10,652 bases of DNA from Rhodoblastus sp964425315 (GCA_964425315.1 CAYRNB010000097.1:1-10652), one strand, 5' to 3'. Shown: positions 1-9,757, counted from the stretch's first letter. Program-made: numbers and translations. Notes: a model not told the origin generated them from the sequence alone.

Positions 1-48
1 AGCGAAACGAAGTCGATCCTTGAACTGCAAACAGGAGATTGGCCATGA
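1..48 (+). CDS. Possible 3' end of an upstream gene (partial)
   Basis: Frame 1 is open from the window edge and reads SETKSILELQTGDWP before a TGA at 46-48. That stop overlaps the ATG of the cytochrome b561 gene at 45 in an ATGA arrangement, the same coupling seen repeatedly in the operon further right. Only 15 codons are visible, so an open frame could be chance, and no family can be named. If real, the upstream gene would be co-transcribed with the cytochrome and could encode its partner. Confidence 0.35.
   Translation, partial: SETKSILELQTGDWP
33..37 (+). promoter_or_regulatory. Ribosome binding site of cytochrome b561 gene
   Basis: AGGAG lies 7 bases before the ATG at 45. A TTG in the same frame at 39 is only one base from it, which is too close, so the ATG at 45 is taken as the start. 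Confidence 0.7.
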
Positions 49-584
49 CGGCCCCAGAACGATATGACGCTGTTGCGATCGCCCTCCATTGGTCGATTGC
101 TTTCCTCATTGTCGCGGCCTTCGGCCTCGGCCTTACCGTCGATGAATTTCCCAAGGCCTGGGAGGGGACTGTCATCAATCTGCATGTGATGACGGGGCTG
201 GCCGTCGTTGTCCTGTCCTTCGTCCGCCTCTTTTGGCGGCTGGGGCATAAGGCGCCCGATCTTCCTGGCGCCATGGCGCCGCTTTCGCGCGTCGCCGCGA
301 AAATCGGCCATGCCGGACTCTATGTCCTGATGATCGTGGTTCCGCTCATCGGCGTTCCGACGCTGCTCTATCGTGGGCGCGGCCTCGACTTCGGCTTTTT
401 CCAGATCGCTTCGCCCTTCGCCAGGACGCCGGAAATCTACCGCCCGTTGACGGAGGCGCATGAGATCGCCGCCTATGCGCTGATCGCGCTGGCGGCGGCT
501 CATATGCTGGCGGCGCTCTATCATCAGCATATCCGCCACGACGATCTCATGGCGCGCATGTCGCCTCGTCGCGGCGGATCCTGA
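45..584 (+). CDS. Cytochrome b561 (CybB-type dihaem membrane protein)
   Basis: This is a 179-residue inner-membrane b-type cytochrome of the prokaryotic b561 family, which moves electrons between the quinone pool and another acceptor or donor. The sequence shows four hydrophobic helices, at about residues 9-31, 44-64, 88-108 and 138-160. The four expected haem-ligand histidines are present: H15 (in LHW), H47 (in LHVMTG), H139 (in EAHE) and H153 (in AAHM). Their spacing is the same as in E. coli CybB (13/45/137/151, from memory), offset by two. RLFWR after helix 2 is also typical. Length is normal for the family. The gene may overlap an upstream reading frame by four bases, and it converges on the next gene with only 7 bases between stop codons. 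Members of this family often sit beside periplasmic YceI-like or peroxidase genes, but the partner here is outside the window. The natural electron partner cannot be told from sequence. Confidence 0.94.
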   Translation: MTAPERYDAVAIALHWSIAFLIVAAFGLGLTVDEFPKAWEGTVINLHVMTGLAVVVLSFVRLFWRLGHKAPDLPGAMAPLSRVAAKIGHAGLYVLMIVVPLIGVPTLLYRGRGLDFGFFQIASPFARTPEIYRPLTEAHEIAAYALIALAAAHMLAALYHQHIRHDDLMARMSPRRGGS

Positions 585-591
585 CGGGAGC

Positions 592-1098
592 TTATGAGCG
601 CCCGCCACGCCGCCTGAGCGCGGCGCGGACAAGGCGCTCGCCCGCCGCGACGCCTGCCAGAGCGGCGCCGGCAAAGCGCAGAAAGACCAGGCCGAGCAGG
701 GCGACAACGCCCGCGTCATGCGCCGCCAGGAAGACGTGCGAGCCGGACAGATTCGAGGCCGTCGCCAGCATGCCGGCGACCGAAACATAGGTCGCCAGCC
801 CCACAACGGCGGCGGTCGTCGCCTTGTCCGACAAAAGGCCGCTTAGCCGAAGCGGAGCCCAGCGGCGCGCGCCTTGGCGTGGCCCGACAAAAGCCCATAT
901 AGCCCGCAGGATCGTCAGAACCGCGACGCCATAGAAGGCGCCGGCGTTCAGCGAGGCGAATCTTTCGCCGGCGAGAGCGAAAGCGACGAAAGCGGCGAAG
1001 AGTCCCCAGAGGAGCGGGGACGGCAAGAGCGCCCAGGCGGCGGGGCGAGACGAAGGCTTCGCGCCTCCGGCAGGGATGGTCATGACCGTTCTATGCAT
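592..1098 (-). CDS. Cytochrome b-like membrane protein lacking most haem ligands
   Basis: This 168-residue protein has four hydrophobic segments (about 22-43, 52-70, 94-115, 123-147) and no extra domain. Its landmarks follow the cytochrome b family that usually partners dihaem or SHP-type cytochromes c: ILRAIWAFVGPRQGARR matches the usual RLLWGFVGPRHARF segment, and the tail GERLVRAALRRRG matches the usual RENLVRAMITGRK. The haem histidines are mostly gone. The expected RLFHW is SPLLW (Leu30), the second ligand position reads SLNAG (Asn51 or a neighbour), H127 is retained in AAHDAG, and the fourth, 14 residues later, is Arg141 in FLRFAG. The frame is intact, so this looks like a diverged protein rather than a decaying gene. 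It may be a haem-poor or haem-free derivative. The start at 1098 fits its ribosome site better than the adjacent ATG at 1101. The gene is divergent from the PepSY-kinase-ATPase operon. The alignment was done by eye, so the family call is good but not certain. Confidence 0.75.
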   Translation of the reverse strand: MHRTVMTIPAGGAKPSSRPAAWALLPSPLLWGLFAAFVAFALAGERFASLNAGAFYGVAVLTILRAIWAFVGPRQGARRWAPLRLSGLLSDKATTAAVVGLATYVSVAGMLATASNLSGSHVFLAAHDAGVVALLGLVFLRFAGAALAGVAAGERLVRAALRRRGGRS

Positions 1099-1104
1099 CA
1101 TATG

Positions 1105-1108
1105 TCCT
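1105..1108 (-). promoter_or_regulatory. Ribosome binding site deciding start of cytochrome b-like gene
   Basis: Read on the minus strand this is AGGA within GGAAAGGAC. It is 3 bases before the ATG at 1101 but 6 bases before the second ATG at 1098, favouring 1098. Confidence 0.5.
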
Positions 1109-1252
1109 TTCCATCGGCGCCCGGCCGCCGGGCGCGGGCTTTGGCGCGCTTATGACGCGGGCGCGATGACGGGCGGCTGATGATCCATGTCAGCGACTCG
1201 TCAGCCCCGTCGCGCCATAATCGTTGCGTTGAAAACAGAGGTCTTTCCGTTC
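1109..1252. promoter_or_regulatory. Divergent intergenic region between cytochrome b-like gene and PepSY operon
   Basis: This stretch must hold the promoters for the minus-strand cytochrome b-like gene and for the plus-strand sensor/ATPase operon. A spaced direct repeat, ATGACGCGGGC (1152-1162) and ATGACGGGCGG (1166-1176), could be a regulator site, but it is imperfect and lies in GC-rich sequence. I see no convincing -35/-10 pair. A shared promoter region with the response regulator would be compatible with autoregulation; this is inference. Confidence 0.35.
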
Positions 1253-1564
1253 ATGAAGCTTGCGGCCCTGGCTCTCGTCGCGCCGATCCTGCTGCTCGCC
1301 GCCGTTTCCTCCGCGGCGGGGGACAACCCGCGCCGCGACCAGGACGAGGCGCGCGCGGCTGTCGAACGCCGCGACATACGCCCGCTCAATCAGATTCTCG
1401 CCGATCTGCGCAAAAAGTTGCCCGGCGAAATCGTCAAGGTGACGCTGGAGCGCGAGGGCGGCGCCTGGCTTTACGAATTCCGCCTCGTCGATCCGGAGGG
1501 CCGGGTGCGAAACGTTTCGGTCAACGCCGCCACCGGAGCGATCGTCAGCGACGGAGGCGAATAA
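1253..1564 (+). CDS. PepSY-domain exported protein
   Basis: This small protein of 103 residues has a signal peptide (charged MK, hydrophobic core about 3-20, likely cleavage around SSAAG) and one PepSY domain filling the rest. The domain signature is clear: DEARAAVERRDIRPLNQIL, then LPGEIVKVTLE, WLYEFRLVDPEGRV and the closing VSVNAATGAIVSDGGE. PepSY domains act outside the membrane and are often encoded with two-component regulators, where they may modulate the sensor. The exact role is not established. The ATG at 1253 is chosen because the signal peptide begins there. An in-frame ATG at 1187 would add 22 polar residues and has no better ribosome site. A weak AGAGG sits 11 bases upstream of 1253. 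The stop codon overlaps the regulator start by one base (TAATG), implying a shared transcript. Confidence 0.86.
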   Translation: MKLAALALVAPILLLAAVSSAAGDNPRRDQDEARAAVERRDIRPLNQILADLRKKLPGEIVKVTLEREGGAWLYEFRLVDPEGRVRNVSVNAATGAIVSDGGE

Positions 1565-2226
1565 TGCGCATTCTTCTTGTCGAAGACGACGACCGTATCG
1601 CCAAGGACGTCGAGCGCGCGCTTCTTGCGGCCGGCTATGTCGTCGCGCGCGCGAAAAACGGCGAGGACGCCTGGTTCCTCGGCGACACGGAGGATTTCAC
1701 CGCCATCGTGCTCGACCTCGGCCTGCCGGGAATGGACGGACTGGCGGTGCTGAAACGCTGGCGCGAAAGCGGCCGCGCCACGCCGGTGCTGGTGCTGACC
1801 GCGCGCGGCTCCTGGAGCGAAAAGGTCGAAGGCATCGACGCCGGCGCCGACGATTATCTCGCGAAGCCGTTCCGCATGGAGGAGCTTCTGGCGCGCGTGC
1901 GCTCCATCGTGCGCCGCTCCGCCGGCCACGCCTCTTCGCTCGCCACGATCGGCGAGCTGGCGGTCGACGAAAGGGCGATGAAGGTGACGCTTGGCGGCGC
2001 GCCGATCGATCTGTCGCCGCTCGAATATCGCCTCGTCGCCTATCTCATGCTGCGCCGCGGCCGCGTCGTGTCGCAGCAGGAGCTGGTGGAAAACGTCTAC
2101 GGCCAGGACGAGCAATCGTCCAACGCCATCGAAGTGCTGGTCGGACGCGTGCGCCGCAAGATCGGCAATAAATGGATCGAGACGCGGCGCGGCTTCGGCT
2201 ATCTGATGCCGGAGAAGGCGGCGTGA
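1564..2226 (+). CDS. OmpR/PhoB-family response regulator
   Basis: This is a cytoplasmic transcription regulator of 220 residues, normal for the family. The receiver domain (about 1-115) has the acidic pocket E7-D8-D9, phospho-acceptor D51 in LDLGLPGMDG, switch T79, Y98 and the conserved K101 in KPF. The C-terminal winged-helix DNA-binding domain (about 125-217) shows LSPLEYRLVAYLM, the GRVVSQQELVENVYG turn, NAIEVLVGRVRRKIG recognition helix and the ETRRGFGY wing. GGAGG (1553-1557) is 6 bases before the ATG, inside the end of the PepSY gene. It overlaps the kinase gene by four bases (GTGA), so the two are surely a cognate pair. The natural targets probably include this operon, including the downstream cation ATPase (inference from gene order). 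The signal cannot be named. Confidence 0.97.
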   Translation: MRILLVEDDDRIAKDVERALLAAGYVVARAKNGEDAWFLGDTEDFTAIVLDLGLPGMDGLAVLKRWRESGRATPVLVLTARGSWSEKVEGIDAGADDYLAKPFRMEELLARVRSIVRRSAGHASSLATIGELAVDERAMKVTLGGAPIDLSPLEYRLVAYLMLRRGRVVSQQELVENVYGQDEQSSNAIEVLVGRVRRKIGNKWIETRRGFGYLMPEKAA

Positions 2227-3568
2227 AGGCGAAATCGCTGCGGCTTCGCCTGGCTTTGGCGGGCGCGGTGGCCATTTGCGTCGCTTTGACCGTCGCCGGA
2301 ATCGGCCTCACCCTTATTTTCGAGCGCCATGTCTATCGCACGCTCGCCGACGATCTCGACGTCGAGATCAGGCAGGCGATCGGCGGGCTCGCCATCGATA
2401 ACGCCGGCAAAATCTCCATGGCGAACCCGCCGCAGGACGCGCGTTTCGACCAGCCTCTCTCCGGCCTTTACTGGCAGGTCTCGGGCGCCGGGACGCTATT
2501 GCGCTCGCGTTCGCTATGGGACTCCAAGCTGGTTCTGCCCGCGGACAAGTTGAGCGAAGGCCAGACCCATTATCACCAGATCGACGGCCCCGGCGGAAAG
2601 TTGCTTCTCGTCGCGGAACGGCGCGTGACCTTTGCGGCTCAGGGCGGGCGACGGGCGGTGCGCGTCGTGGTCGCCAGCGACCTGACCCGATTGCGCCAGG
2701 CGCGCGACGAATTCGTCGCCGATCTCGGGCCCAGCCTCGGCGTGCTGGCCCTGGTTCTCGGTCTCGCCACCTGGCTGCAGCTGAGCCTCGGACTGAAGCC
2801 GCTTGGCCGCCTGCGGCGCGAAATCGCCGAAACGGCCGGCGGCCGAAGGCGGCGGCTGTCGGAAGACGCGCCGAGCGAGGTCCTGCCGCTGGTGCGGGAG
2901 GTCAACGAGCTTCTGGATTCGCAGGAACGCGCCCTTGAGCGGGCGCGCGGGCGCGCCGCCGATCTCGCCCACGGCCTGAAGACGCCGCTGGCGGCGCTTG
3001 CGGGCGACGCGCGCCTGTTGCGCCAGTCGGGCGACGAGGACATCGCCAATTCGCTCGACTCGATCGGTGAGACCATGCGCCGCCACGTCGAGCGCGAGCT
3101 GGCGCGCGCCCGAATCCAGGCCGAGGTCCGGCGCGGCGGAGAATCGAGTTTGCTCAGGGAGGTCGCCGAGGGTCTGATCCGCACTTTGCGGCGGACGGAA
3201 AAAGGCGAGGCGCTGGATTTCGTCAATGACGTTCCGGCGCAGTTTCGTCTTCCCTTCGACCGCATCGATCTCACCGAAGCGCTCGGCAATCTGCTCGACA
3301 ACGCCGCCCGCCACGCGCGAAAGCGCGTGCGCGTCGCCTGCGACGGCGCGGCCGTCCTGATCGAGGACGACGGTCCCGGCCTCGATCCGCAGCATGAAGA
3401 GATTGCGCGTCGACGCGGCGGGCGGCTCGATTCCGGCGGCGGCGCCGGGCTGGGCCTCGCCATCACACAGGACATTCTCGACGCCTATGGCTGGCGCATG
3501 GATTTCGCGCGTTCGAGTCTTGGCGGATTGCGCGTGCGTCTCGTGGAGGCCGGTCAGGAGGCGGAGCG

Positions 3569-3572
<4 letters not shown>
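2223..3572 (+). CDS. Membrane sensor histidine kinase
   Basis: This 449-residue inner-membrane kinase is partner to the preceding regulator. Its order is: transmembrane helix about 10-32, a periplasmic sensor of about 135 residues, a second helix about 168-191, a HAMP-like linker, the dimerisation/phospho-acceptor domain with H250 in DLAHGLKTPLAAL, then a HATPase domain with the N-box LGNLLDNAARHA (N360), G1 box DDGPGLD (D383) and G2 box GGGAGLGLAI. All catalytic motifs are intact. The architecture resembles PhoQ-type kinases, but the periplasmic part lacks an obvious acidic cation-binding patch, so a Mg-sensing role should not be assumed. The start is a GTG at 2223 overlapping the regulator stop; GGAGAAGG lies just before it. 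It overlaps the ATPase gene by four bases (ATGA). The encoded PepSY protein may act on its periplasmic domain (inference). Confidence 0.96.
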
Positions 3573-6118
<2,546 letters not shown>

Positions 6119-6155
6119 AGGCGCGATCTTTCGTCAGCGATGAAATTCCAACGCT

Positions 6156-7559
6156 CTAATTCGTCGCGACGTACGGCTTGACCATCTTCGCGGGGTCGAC
6201 GACGCGGTCGAACTCCTCCTCCGTCACGAAGCCGAGTTTTAGAGCCGCTTCCTTGAGCGTGAGGTCGTGGTCCATCGCGTAGTGGGCGATCTCCGACGCC
6301 TTGTCATATCCGATCACGGGCGACAGCGCCGTCACCAGCATCAGCGAGCGTTCGAGGTATTCAGCGATCTTTTTCCTGTTCGGCTCCGCGCCCTCGACCA
6401 GGAATTTGCGGAAGTTCGTACTGCTGTCCGACAGGAGGGCTATGGAATGAGCGATGTTGTAGATCATGAGGGGTTTGTAAACGTTCATTTCCAGGTAGCC
6501 GCTGGCGCCGCCGAAGCCGACCGCCACGTCATTCGCCATCACCTGCACGGCGACCATGGTCAGGGCCTCTGCCTGGGTCGGGTTCACCTTGCCCGGCATG
6601 ATCGACGAGCCCGGCTCGTTCGACGGGATCGTCAGTTCGGCAAAACCCGCCCGCGGCCCACAGGACAAGAGCCGAATGTCGTTTCCGATCTTGTAGAGCG
6701 AGACGGCCGCTGTCCGCATCGTTCCGGAGAGTTGGACCAGGGCGTCGTGGGCGCCCTGTACGGTGAACTTGTTGGGCGCCGTGACGAACGGCAGACCGGT
6801 CAGCTTGGCGATCTCCGCCGCCGCCGCCTCGGCGAAACCGGGCGGCGAATTGATGCCGGTGCCCACCGCGGTGCCGCCGAGCGCCAGGCGGTAGACGCCC
6901 CCCAGCGCAGCTTCGAGCCGATCGAGATCGTCCGCGAGCATTCCCGCATAACCCGACCATTCCTGCCCAAGCGTGAGTGGCGTCGCGTCCTGCATGTGGG
7001 TCCGGCCGATCTTGACGACGTCCTCCCACTGCTTGGCCTTTGCCGCGATCGCGTCGTGCAGCGCCTGCAGCGCCGGGATCAGCCGCTGCTTCACGTTGAC
7101 CGCCGCCGCGATGTTCATTGCGGAGGGGAAAGAGTCGTTGGACGACTGCGCCAAGTTGACGTGATCGTTGGGGTGCACCGGCGCCTTGCTGCCCAGCGGC
7201 GTCCCGGCGATCTGGCAGCAGCGATTGGAGATCACTTCGTTGACGTTCATGTTGAACTGGGTGCCGCTGCCGGTCATCCACACATGGAGCGGGAACATGT
7301 CGTGATGTTGGCCGGCGAGGATCTCGTCGCAGACCTGAACGATGAGTTTGTGTTGCTGATCGCCAAGCCTCTTGTCGTCGTGGCTGGCGTTGGCGGCGGC
7401 CTTCTTCAAGATGGCGTACGAAATTATCATCTCGCGCGGCATCAGATCCCTGCCGATGTTGAAGTGCTCGAGCGAACGCTGAGTCTGCGCGCCCCAAAGC
7501 CTGTCGGCCGGAACGTCCACTTCGCCGAGGCTGTCCGTTTCCTTACGAACGTCGACCAT
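6156..7559 (-). CDS. fumC: Fumarate hydratase class II
   Basis: Soluble, iron-independent tetrameric fumarase of the citric acid cycle, interconverting fumarate and L-malate. The protein is 467 residues, the same as E. coli FumC. It begins with the expected DSLGEVDVPADRLWGAQTQRS. Substrate and catalytic regions are intact: TGSGTQFNMNVNEVISNR, HPNDHVNLAQSSND, H188 in GRTHMQDATPL, and S318 in the family signature GSSIMPGKVNP. H188 and S318 fall at the same numbers as the E. coli catalytic pair. Helices near the C-terminus (VIGYDKASEIAH) are normal. The start at 7559 matches family length and has a strong GGAGGA site; a longer frame to 7604 adds 15 unrelated residues. It lies 108 bases downstream of malic enzyme on the same strand and is probably co-transcribed. 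Its codon use is slightly less GC-extreme than the ATPase's. Confidence 0.98.
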   Translation of the reverse strand: MVDVRKETDSLGEVDVPADRLWGAQTQRSLEHFNIGRDLMPREMIISYAILKKAAANASHDDKRLGDQQHKLIVQVCDEILAGQHHDMFPLHVWMTGSGTQFNMNVNEVISNRCCQIAGTPLGSKAPVHPNDHVNLAQSSNDSFPSAMNIAAAVNVKQRLIPALQALHDAIAAKAKQWEDVVKIGRTHMQDATPLTLGQEWSGYAGMLADDLDRLEAALGGVYRLALGGTAVGTGINSPPGFAEAAAAEIAKLTGLPFVTAPNKFTVQGAHDALVQLSGTMRTAAVSLYKIGNDIRLLSCGPRAGFAELTIPSNEPGSSIMPGKVNPTQAEALTMVAVQVMANDVAVGFGGASGYLEMNVYKPLMIYNIAHSIALLSDSSTNFRKFLVEGAEPNRKKIAEYLERSLMLVTALSPVIGYDKASEIAHYAMDHDLTLKEAALKLGFVTEEEFDRVVDPAKMVKPYVATN

Positions 7560-7565
7560 TTGGCG

Positions 7566-7571
7566 TCCTCC
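7566..7571 (-). promoter_or_regulatory. Ribosome binding site of fumC
   Basis: On the minus strand this reads GGAGGA, 6 bases before the ATG at 7559. It decides for the 467-residue product over the 15-residue longer alternative. Confidence 0.85.
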
Positions 7572-7586
7572 ACATCCAATTTTTCG

Positions 7587-7632
7587 ACGCGGGCCCTTTC
7601 GCATCGCTAGCTGTAAGCGCGGGATCCCGCGT
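7587..7632 (-). repeat. Palindrome and competing inverted repeat between malic enzyme and fumC
   Basis: CGCGGGATCCCGCG at 7618-7631 is a perfect 14-base palindrome. A further ACGCGGG at 7587-7593 is the exact complement of CCCGCGT at 7626-7632. In the minus-strand transcript one arm (complement of 7626-7632) could pair either with its neighbour, as a tight hairpin with GAUC loop, or with the distal arm, giving a 32-base loop. Neither form is followed by a U-run, so it is not a standard terminator. It lies just upstream of the fumC ribosome site and could be an operator, a processing hairpin or an attenuator. In GC-rich DNA such matches also arise by chance. Confidence 0.45.
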
Positions 7633-7667
7633 CCCTGTCCGAGAACCCGAAAAATCAGCCGGGATCG

Positions 7668-9302
7668 TCAAACCAGGTTCTTGTACTCCGGCTTGTAGAC
7701 GTGGCTGCGAATGAACGCCTCCATGTCAGCCGGACGATCGACTCTCGCCAGTCCGCTGTCGAAAACAAGCTTTGCGACCCGAGCCGCCGTCTTGATCTCG
7801 GTTTCCAGGATGTTCGACTGCGGCGGGTACAACATGCCCTGCTTCAGCAAGTCGGGCGGCGCCTGATCGGCCACGGCTTGCGCCGCATCGATGAACATTT
7901 CATCGGAAACCCGCTTCGCCTGCGTTGCGAAAATGGCCATGCCGAAAGCAGGGAAGATGTAGAAGTTGTTGGCCTGGCCCGGTAGAAGTGTTTGACCATC
8001 AATATGGACCAGGGGGAATTGCACGCCCGCGGCGTAGATGGCCTTGCCCTTTGACCAGGCGTACGCCTGCTCTGCCGTGCATTCGGCGTGCTCGGTCGGG
8101 TTCGATAGCGCGAGGATGACGGGGCGCTCGTTGACCCGCGACATCGTCTCGACGACCGTCTGCGTGAAGGCGCCGCCGATCGTGCTGACGCCGATGATTG
8201 TCGTCGGCCTTATGCTCTCGATCGCGGCGACGAAATCGCGCGTCGGCGCATGCTGGTGGGCATAGGGCTCTTGGAAGTCCACGAGATCGGTGCGCGTCGA
8301 TTCGAGGAGCCCATTGACGTCGAACATGTAGACCCGCGACTGCGCTTCCTTTAGCGACATGCCCTGGGCGACAAGCGCCGAACACAGGAGATTGGCGAGG
8401 CCGATGCCGGCCGAACCCGCGCCGAGGAAAAGATATTTCTCATCCTTCAGCTGCGTTCCCTTGATTTTGACCGCGTTGATCATGCCGGCAAGCGTGATGC
8501 CAGCGGTGCCCTGGACGTCGTCATTGTAGACACAGGAGTTATCGCGGTAGCGCTCCAGCAGATGGACGGCGTCCACCCCTGTCCAATCCTCGAAGTGGAT
8601 GCAGCATTTTGGGAAGACTTCCTGCACGGCTTCGACGAACTCGTCGACGAAGGAATAAAGCTCCTCAGTCGGCGGGCGCGTCTTGCGCATGCCCAGATAC
8701 AAAGGATCGTGCGGATATTGCTCGTTGTTGGCGCCGGCGTCGAGATACATGGGAAGCAAATATTGCGGCGGCGCTCCGGCGCAGGCGGTATAAAGCTGCA
8801 GCTTGCCGATCGGTATGCCCATGCCGTTGGCGCCGAGATCGCCAAGACCAAGGATACGTCCAGCGTCGGTTACGCAGATAAAGCGCACGTCCTCGGCCGG
8901 CCAGTTGCGCAGCGCCTCCTTGACATGCCCCTTTCGCGTGATCGACAGATACATGCCGCGCTGGCGCCGGTAGATGTGGCCGAATTTCAGGCGGGCCTCG
9001 CCGATCGTCGGGTCGTATACGATCGGCAGGAATCGCGCCGGGTCCGACATCAGCACGCGGTAAAAAAGCGTCTCGTCAGTGTCGAGCAGATTGACCAGGT
9101 AGATGTAGCGCTCGAGGTCGGTCGTCTTATGGCCCGGTTGCTGTATGACACGGCGGACTTGCAGCTCTTCCGTCTCCGTGACGTCCGGCGCCAAGCCGGT
9201 GATCCCCAGAGCCTGACGCTCCGCCTCCGTAAACGCGGTGGATTTATTGAGGGTAGGATCGTGCAGAACATCAACGCCACACTTGCCAAGGACACTGTTC
9301 AT
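7668..9302 (-). CDS. maeA: NAD-type malic enzyme (malate dehydrogenase, decarboxylating)
   Basis: Soluble enzyme converting L-malate to pyruvate and CO2 with reduction of NAD(P). The 544-residue single-polypeptide form resembles E. coli MaeA/SfcA and eukaryotic malic enzymes; it is not the larger form fused to a phosphotransacetylase-like domain. Catalytic Y96 is in PIVYDPTIGEA and K167 in GMGIPIGKL, 71 residues apart as in human mitochondrial enzyme. Metal ligands are E238 and D239 (HFEDW) and D262 (YNDDVQGTAG). The dinucleotide-binding loop is FLGAGSAGIG; ALSNPTEHAECT and PGQANNFYIFPAFG follow. The usual VYTPT is VYDPT here, a variant whose effect is unknown. AAAGGAG is 7 bases before the ATG. 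The enzyme lies upstream of fumC, so the pair forms a fumarate to pyruvate route. The NAD preference is by subfamily resemblance, not proven. Confidence 0.96.
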   Translation of the reverse strand: MNSVLGKCGVDVLHDPTLNKSTAFTEAERQALGITGLAPDVTETEELQVRRVIQQPGHKTTDLERYIYLVNLLDTDETLFYRVLMSDPARFLPIVYDPTIGEARLKFGHIYRRQRGMYLSITRKGHVKEALRNWPAEDVRFICVTDAGRILGLGDLGANGMGIPIGKLQLYTACAGAPPQYLLPMYLDAGANNEQYPHDPLYLGMRKTRPPTEELYSFVDEFVEAVQEVFPKCCIHFEDWTGVDAVHLLERYRDNSCVYNDDVQGTAGITLAGMINAVKIKGTQLKDEKYLFLGAGSAGIGLANLLCSALVAQGMSLKEAQSRVYMFDVNGLLESTRTDLVDFQEPYAHQHAPTRDFVAAIESIRPTTIIGVSTIGGAFTQTVVETMSRVNERPVILALSNPTEHAECTAEQAYAWSKGKAIYAAGVQFPLVHIDGQTLLPGQANNFYIFPAFGMAIFATQAKRVSDEMFIDAAQAVADQAPPDLLKQGMLYPPQSNILETEIKTAARVAKLVFDSGLARVDRPADMEAFIRSHVYKPEYKNLV

Positions 9303-9757
9303 GGCGCGTCTCCTTTGCTCTGACAGTCCCCGTCGGGCTTGTCCGCGTCACAGTTAACATACTCAACCCGGCAGAGGTTCACGCATCTCAATCGCGACCG
9401 CGACTAACAAAAGGTTACGAGCCCGTATCTTGCCGGCCGCCATCGCATCGACGGGGTCAGGTCGCATGCTGAAGATCAAGGTTGACGGGCGCTGGAGGGG
9501 GGAGCGGCGGTCGCGCAACCGGCGACTTTCGGCTCATACCGGCCCGTCGCGATCAAATTGGCGGTAGTCTCGTCTCGACCCGAAGTCGTCCTTCGAGCTT
9601 GTTTCGCAGCGTCAGGATAGAAATCCTCAGCGGCCATTCCGAAATGGCCAGTTACAAACAGATCAGCAAATCCGTTTGAACCTTTTTTCCGCTCGCCGCG
9701 ACACAGTTTAAGCGGGCCACAATCCGTCCGCTGCAAACAACGGAAGGATTCCAGACC
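9303..9757. promoter_or_regulatory. 455-base divergent intergenic region
   Basis: The region separates malic enzyme (-) from the small secreted-protein gene (+) and must contain both promoters, but I see no convincing -35/-10 pair. It holds a short inverted repeat TCGCG-AC-CGCGA (9392-9403) about 90 bases before the malic enzyme start, and two small hairpins described separately. Base composition is visibly lower in GC than the genes to the left. Short reading frames inside (for example an ATG at 9466, 33 codons, arginine-rich) lack a ribosome site and I do not call them. Confidence 0.4.
9614..9649 (+). repeat. Two adjacent perfect small hairpins
   Basis: AGGAT(9614-9618)-AGAA-ATCCT(9623-9627) is followed after four bases by GGCCATT(9632-9638)-CCGA-AATGGCC(9643-9649). 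Both have perfect stems with four-base loops and lie 109-144 bases before the start of the secreted-protein gene. They could be part of its untranslated leader or a binding site. No T-run follows. Confidence 0.4.

Noticed and set aside
1152..1176. Direct repeat ATGACGCGGGC / ATGACGGGCGG as a regulator box
   Set aside because: Imperfect, with 14-base start-to-start spacing unlike the usual 11 or 22 for OmpR-type sites, and the local sequence is GC-repetitive; mentioned only as a possibility.
1180..1563. In-frame extension of the response regulator to an apparent 348-residue protein
   Set aside because: The added part is arginine/proline-rich noise in the regulator's frame. The PepSY frame with a signal peptide covers the same bases, and the regulator has its own ribosome site at 1553-1557.
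6119..6155. Bidirectional terminator between the ATPase and fumC
   Set aside because: I looked for a stem-loop in the 37-base convergent gap and found none with a credible stem.
6267..7610. 447-codon open frame on the + strand opposite fumC
   Set aside because: The translation is Arg/His/Val-rich with no domain and is antisense to a perfectly conserved fumarase; long antisense frames are expected in high-GC genes.
8562..9323. 253-codon + strand frame opposite malic enzyme
   Set aside because: It is the complement of conserved malic enzyme codons; no recognisable domain.
9676..9712. TTGAAC followed by TTTAAG as a promoter for the secreted-protein gene
   Set aside because: The spacing between the boxes is about 25 bases, too long for a normal sigma-70 promoter.
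9476..9736. 86-codon minus-strand frame in the intergenic region
   Set aside because: It begins with TTG, has no ribosome site and shows no recognisable family; could be a gene remnant but cannot be supported.
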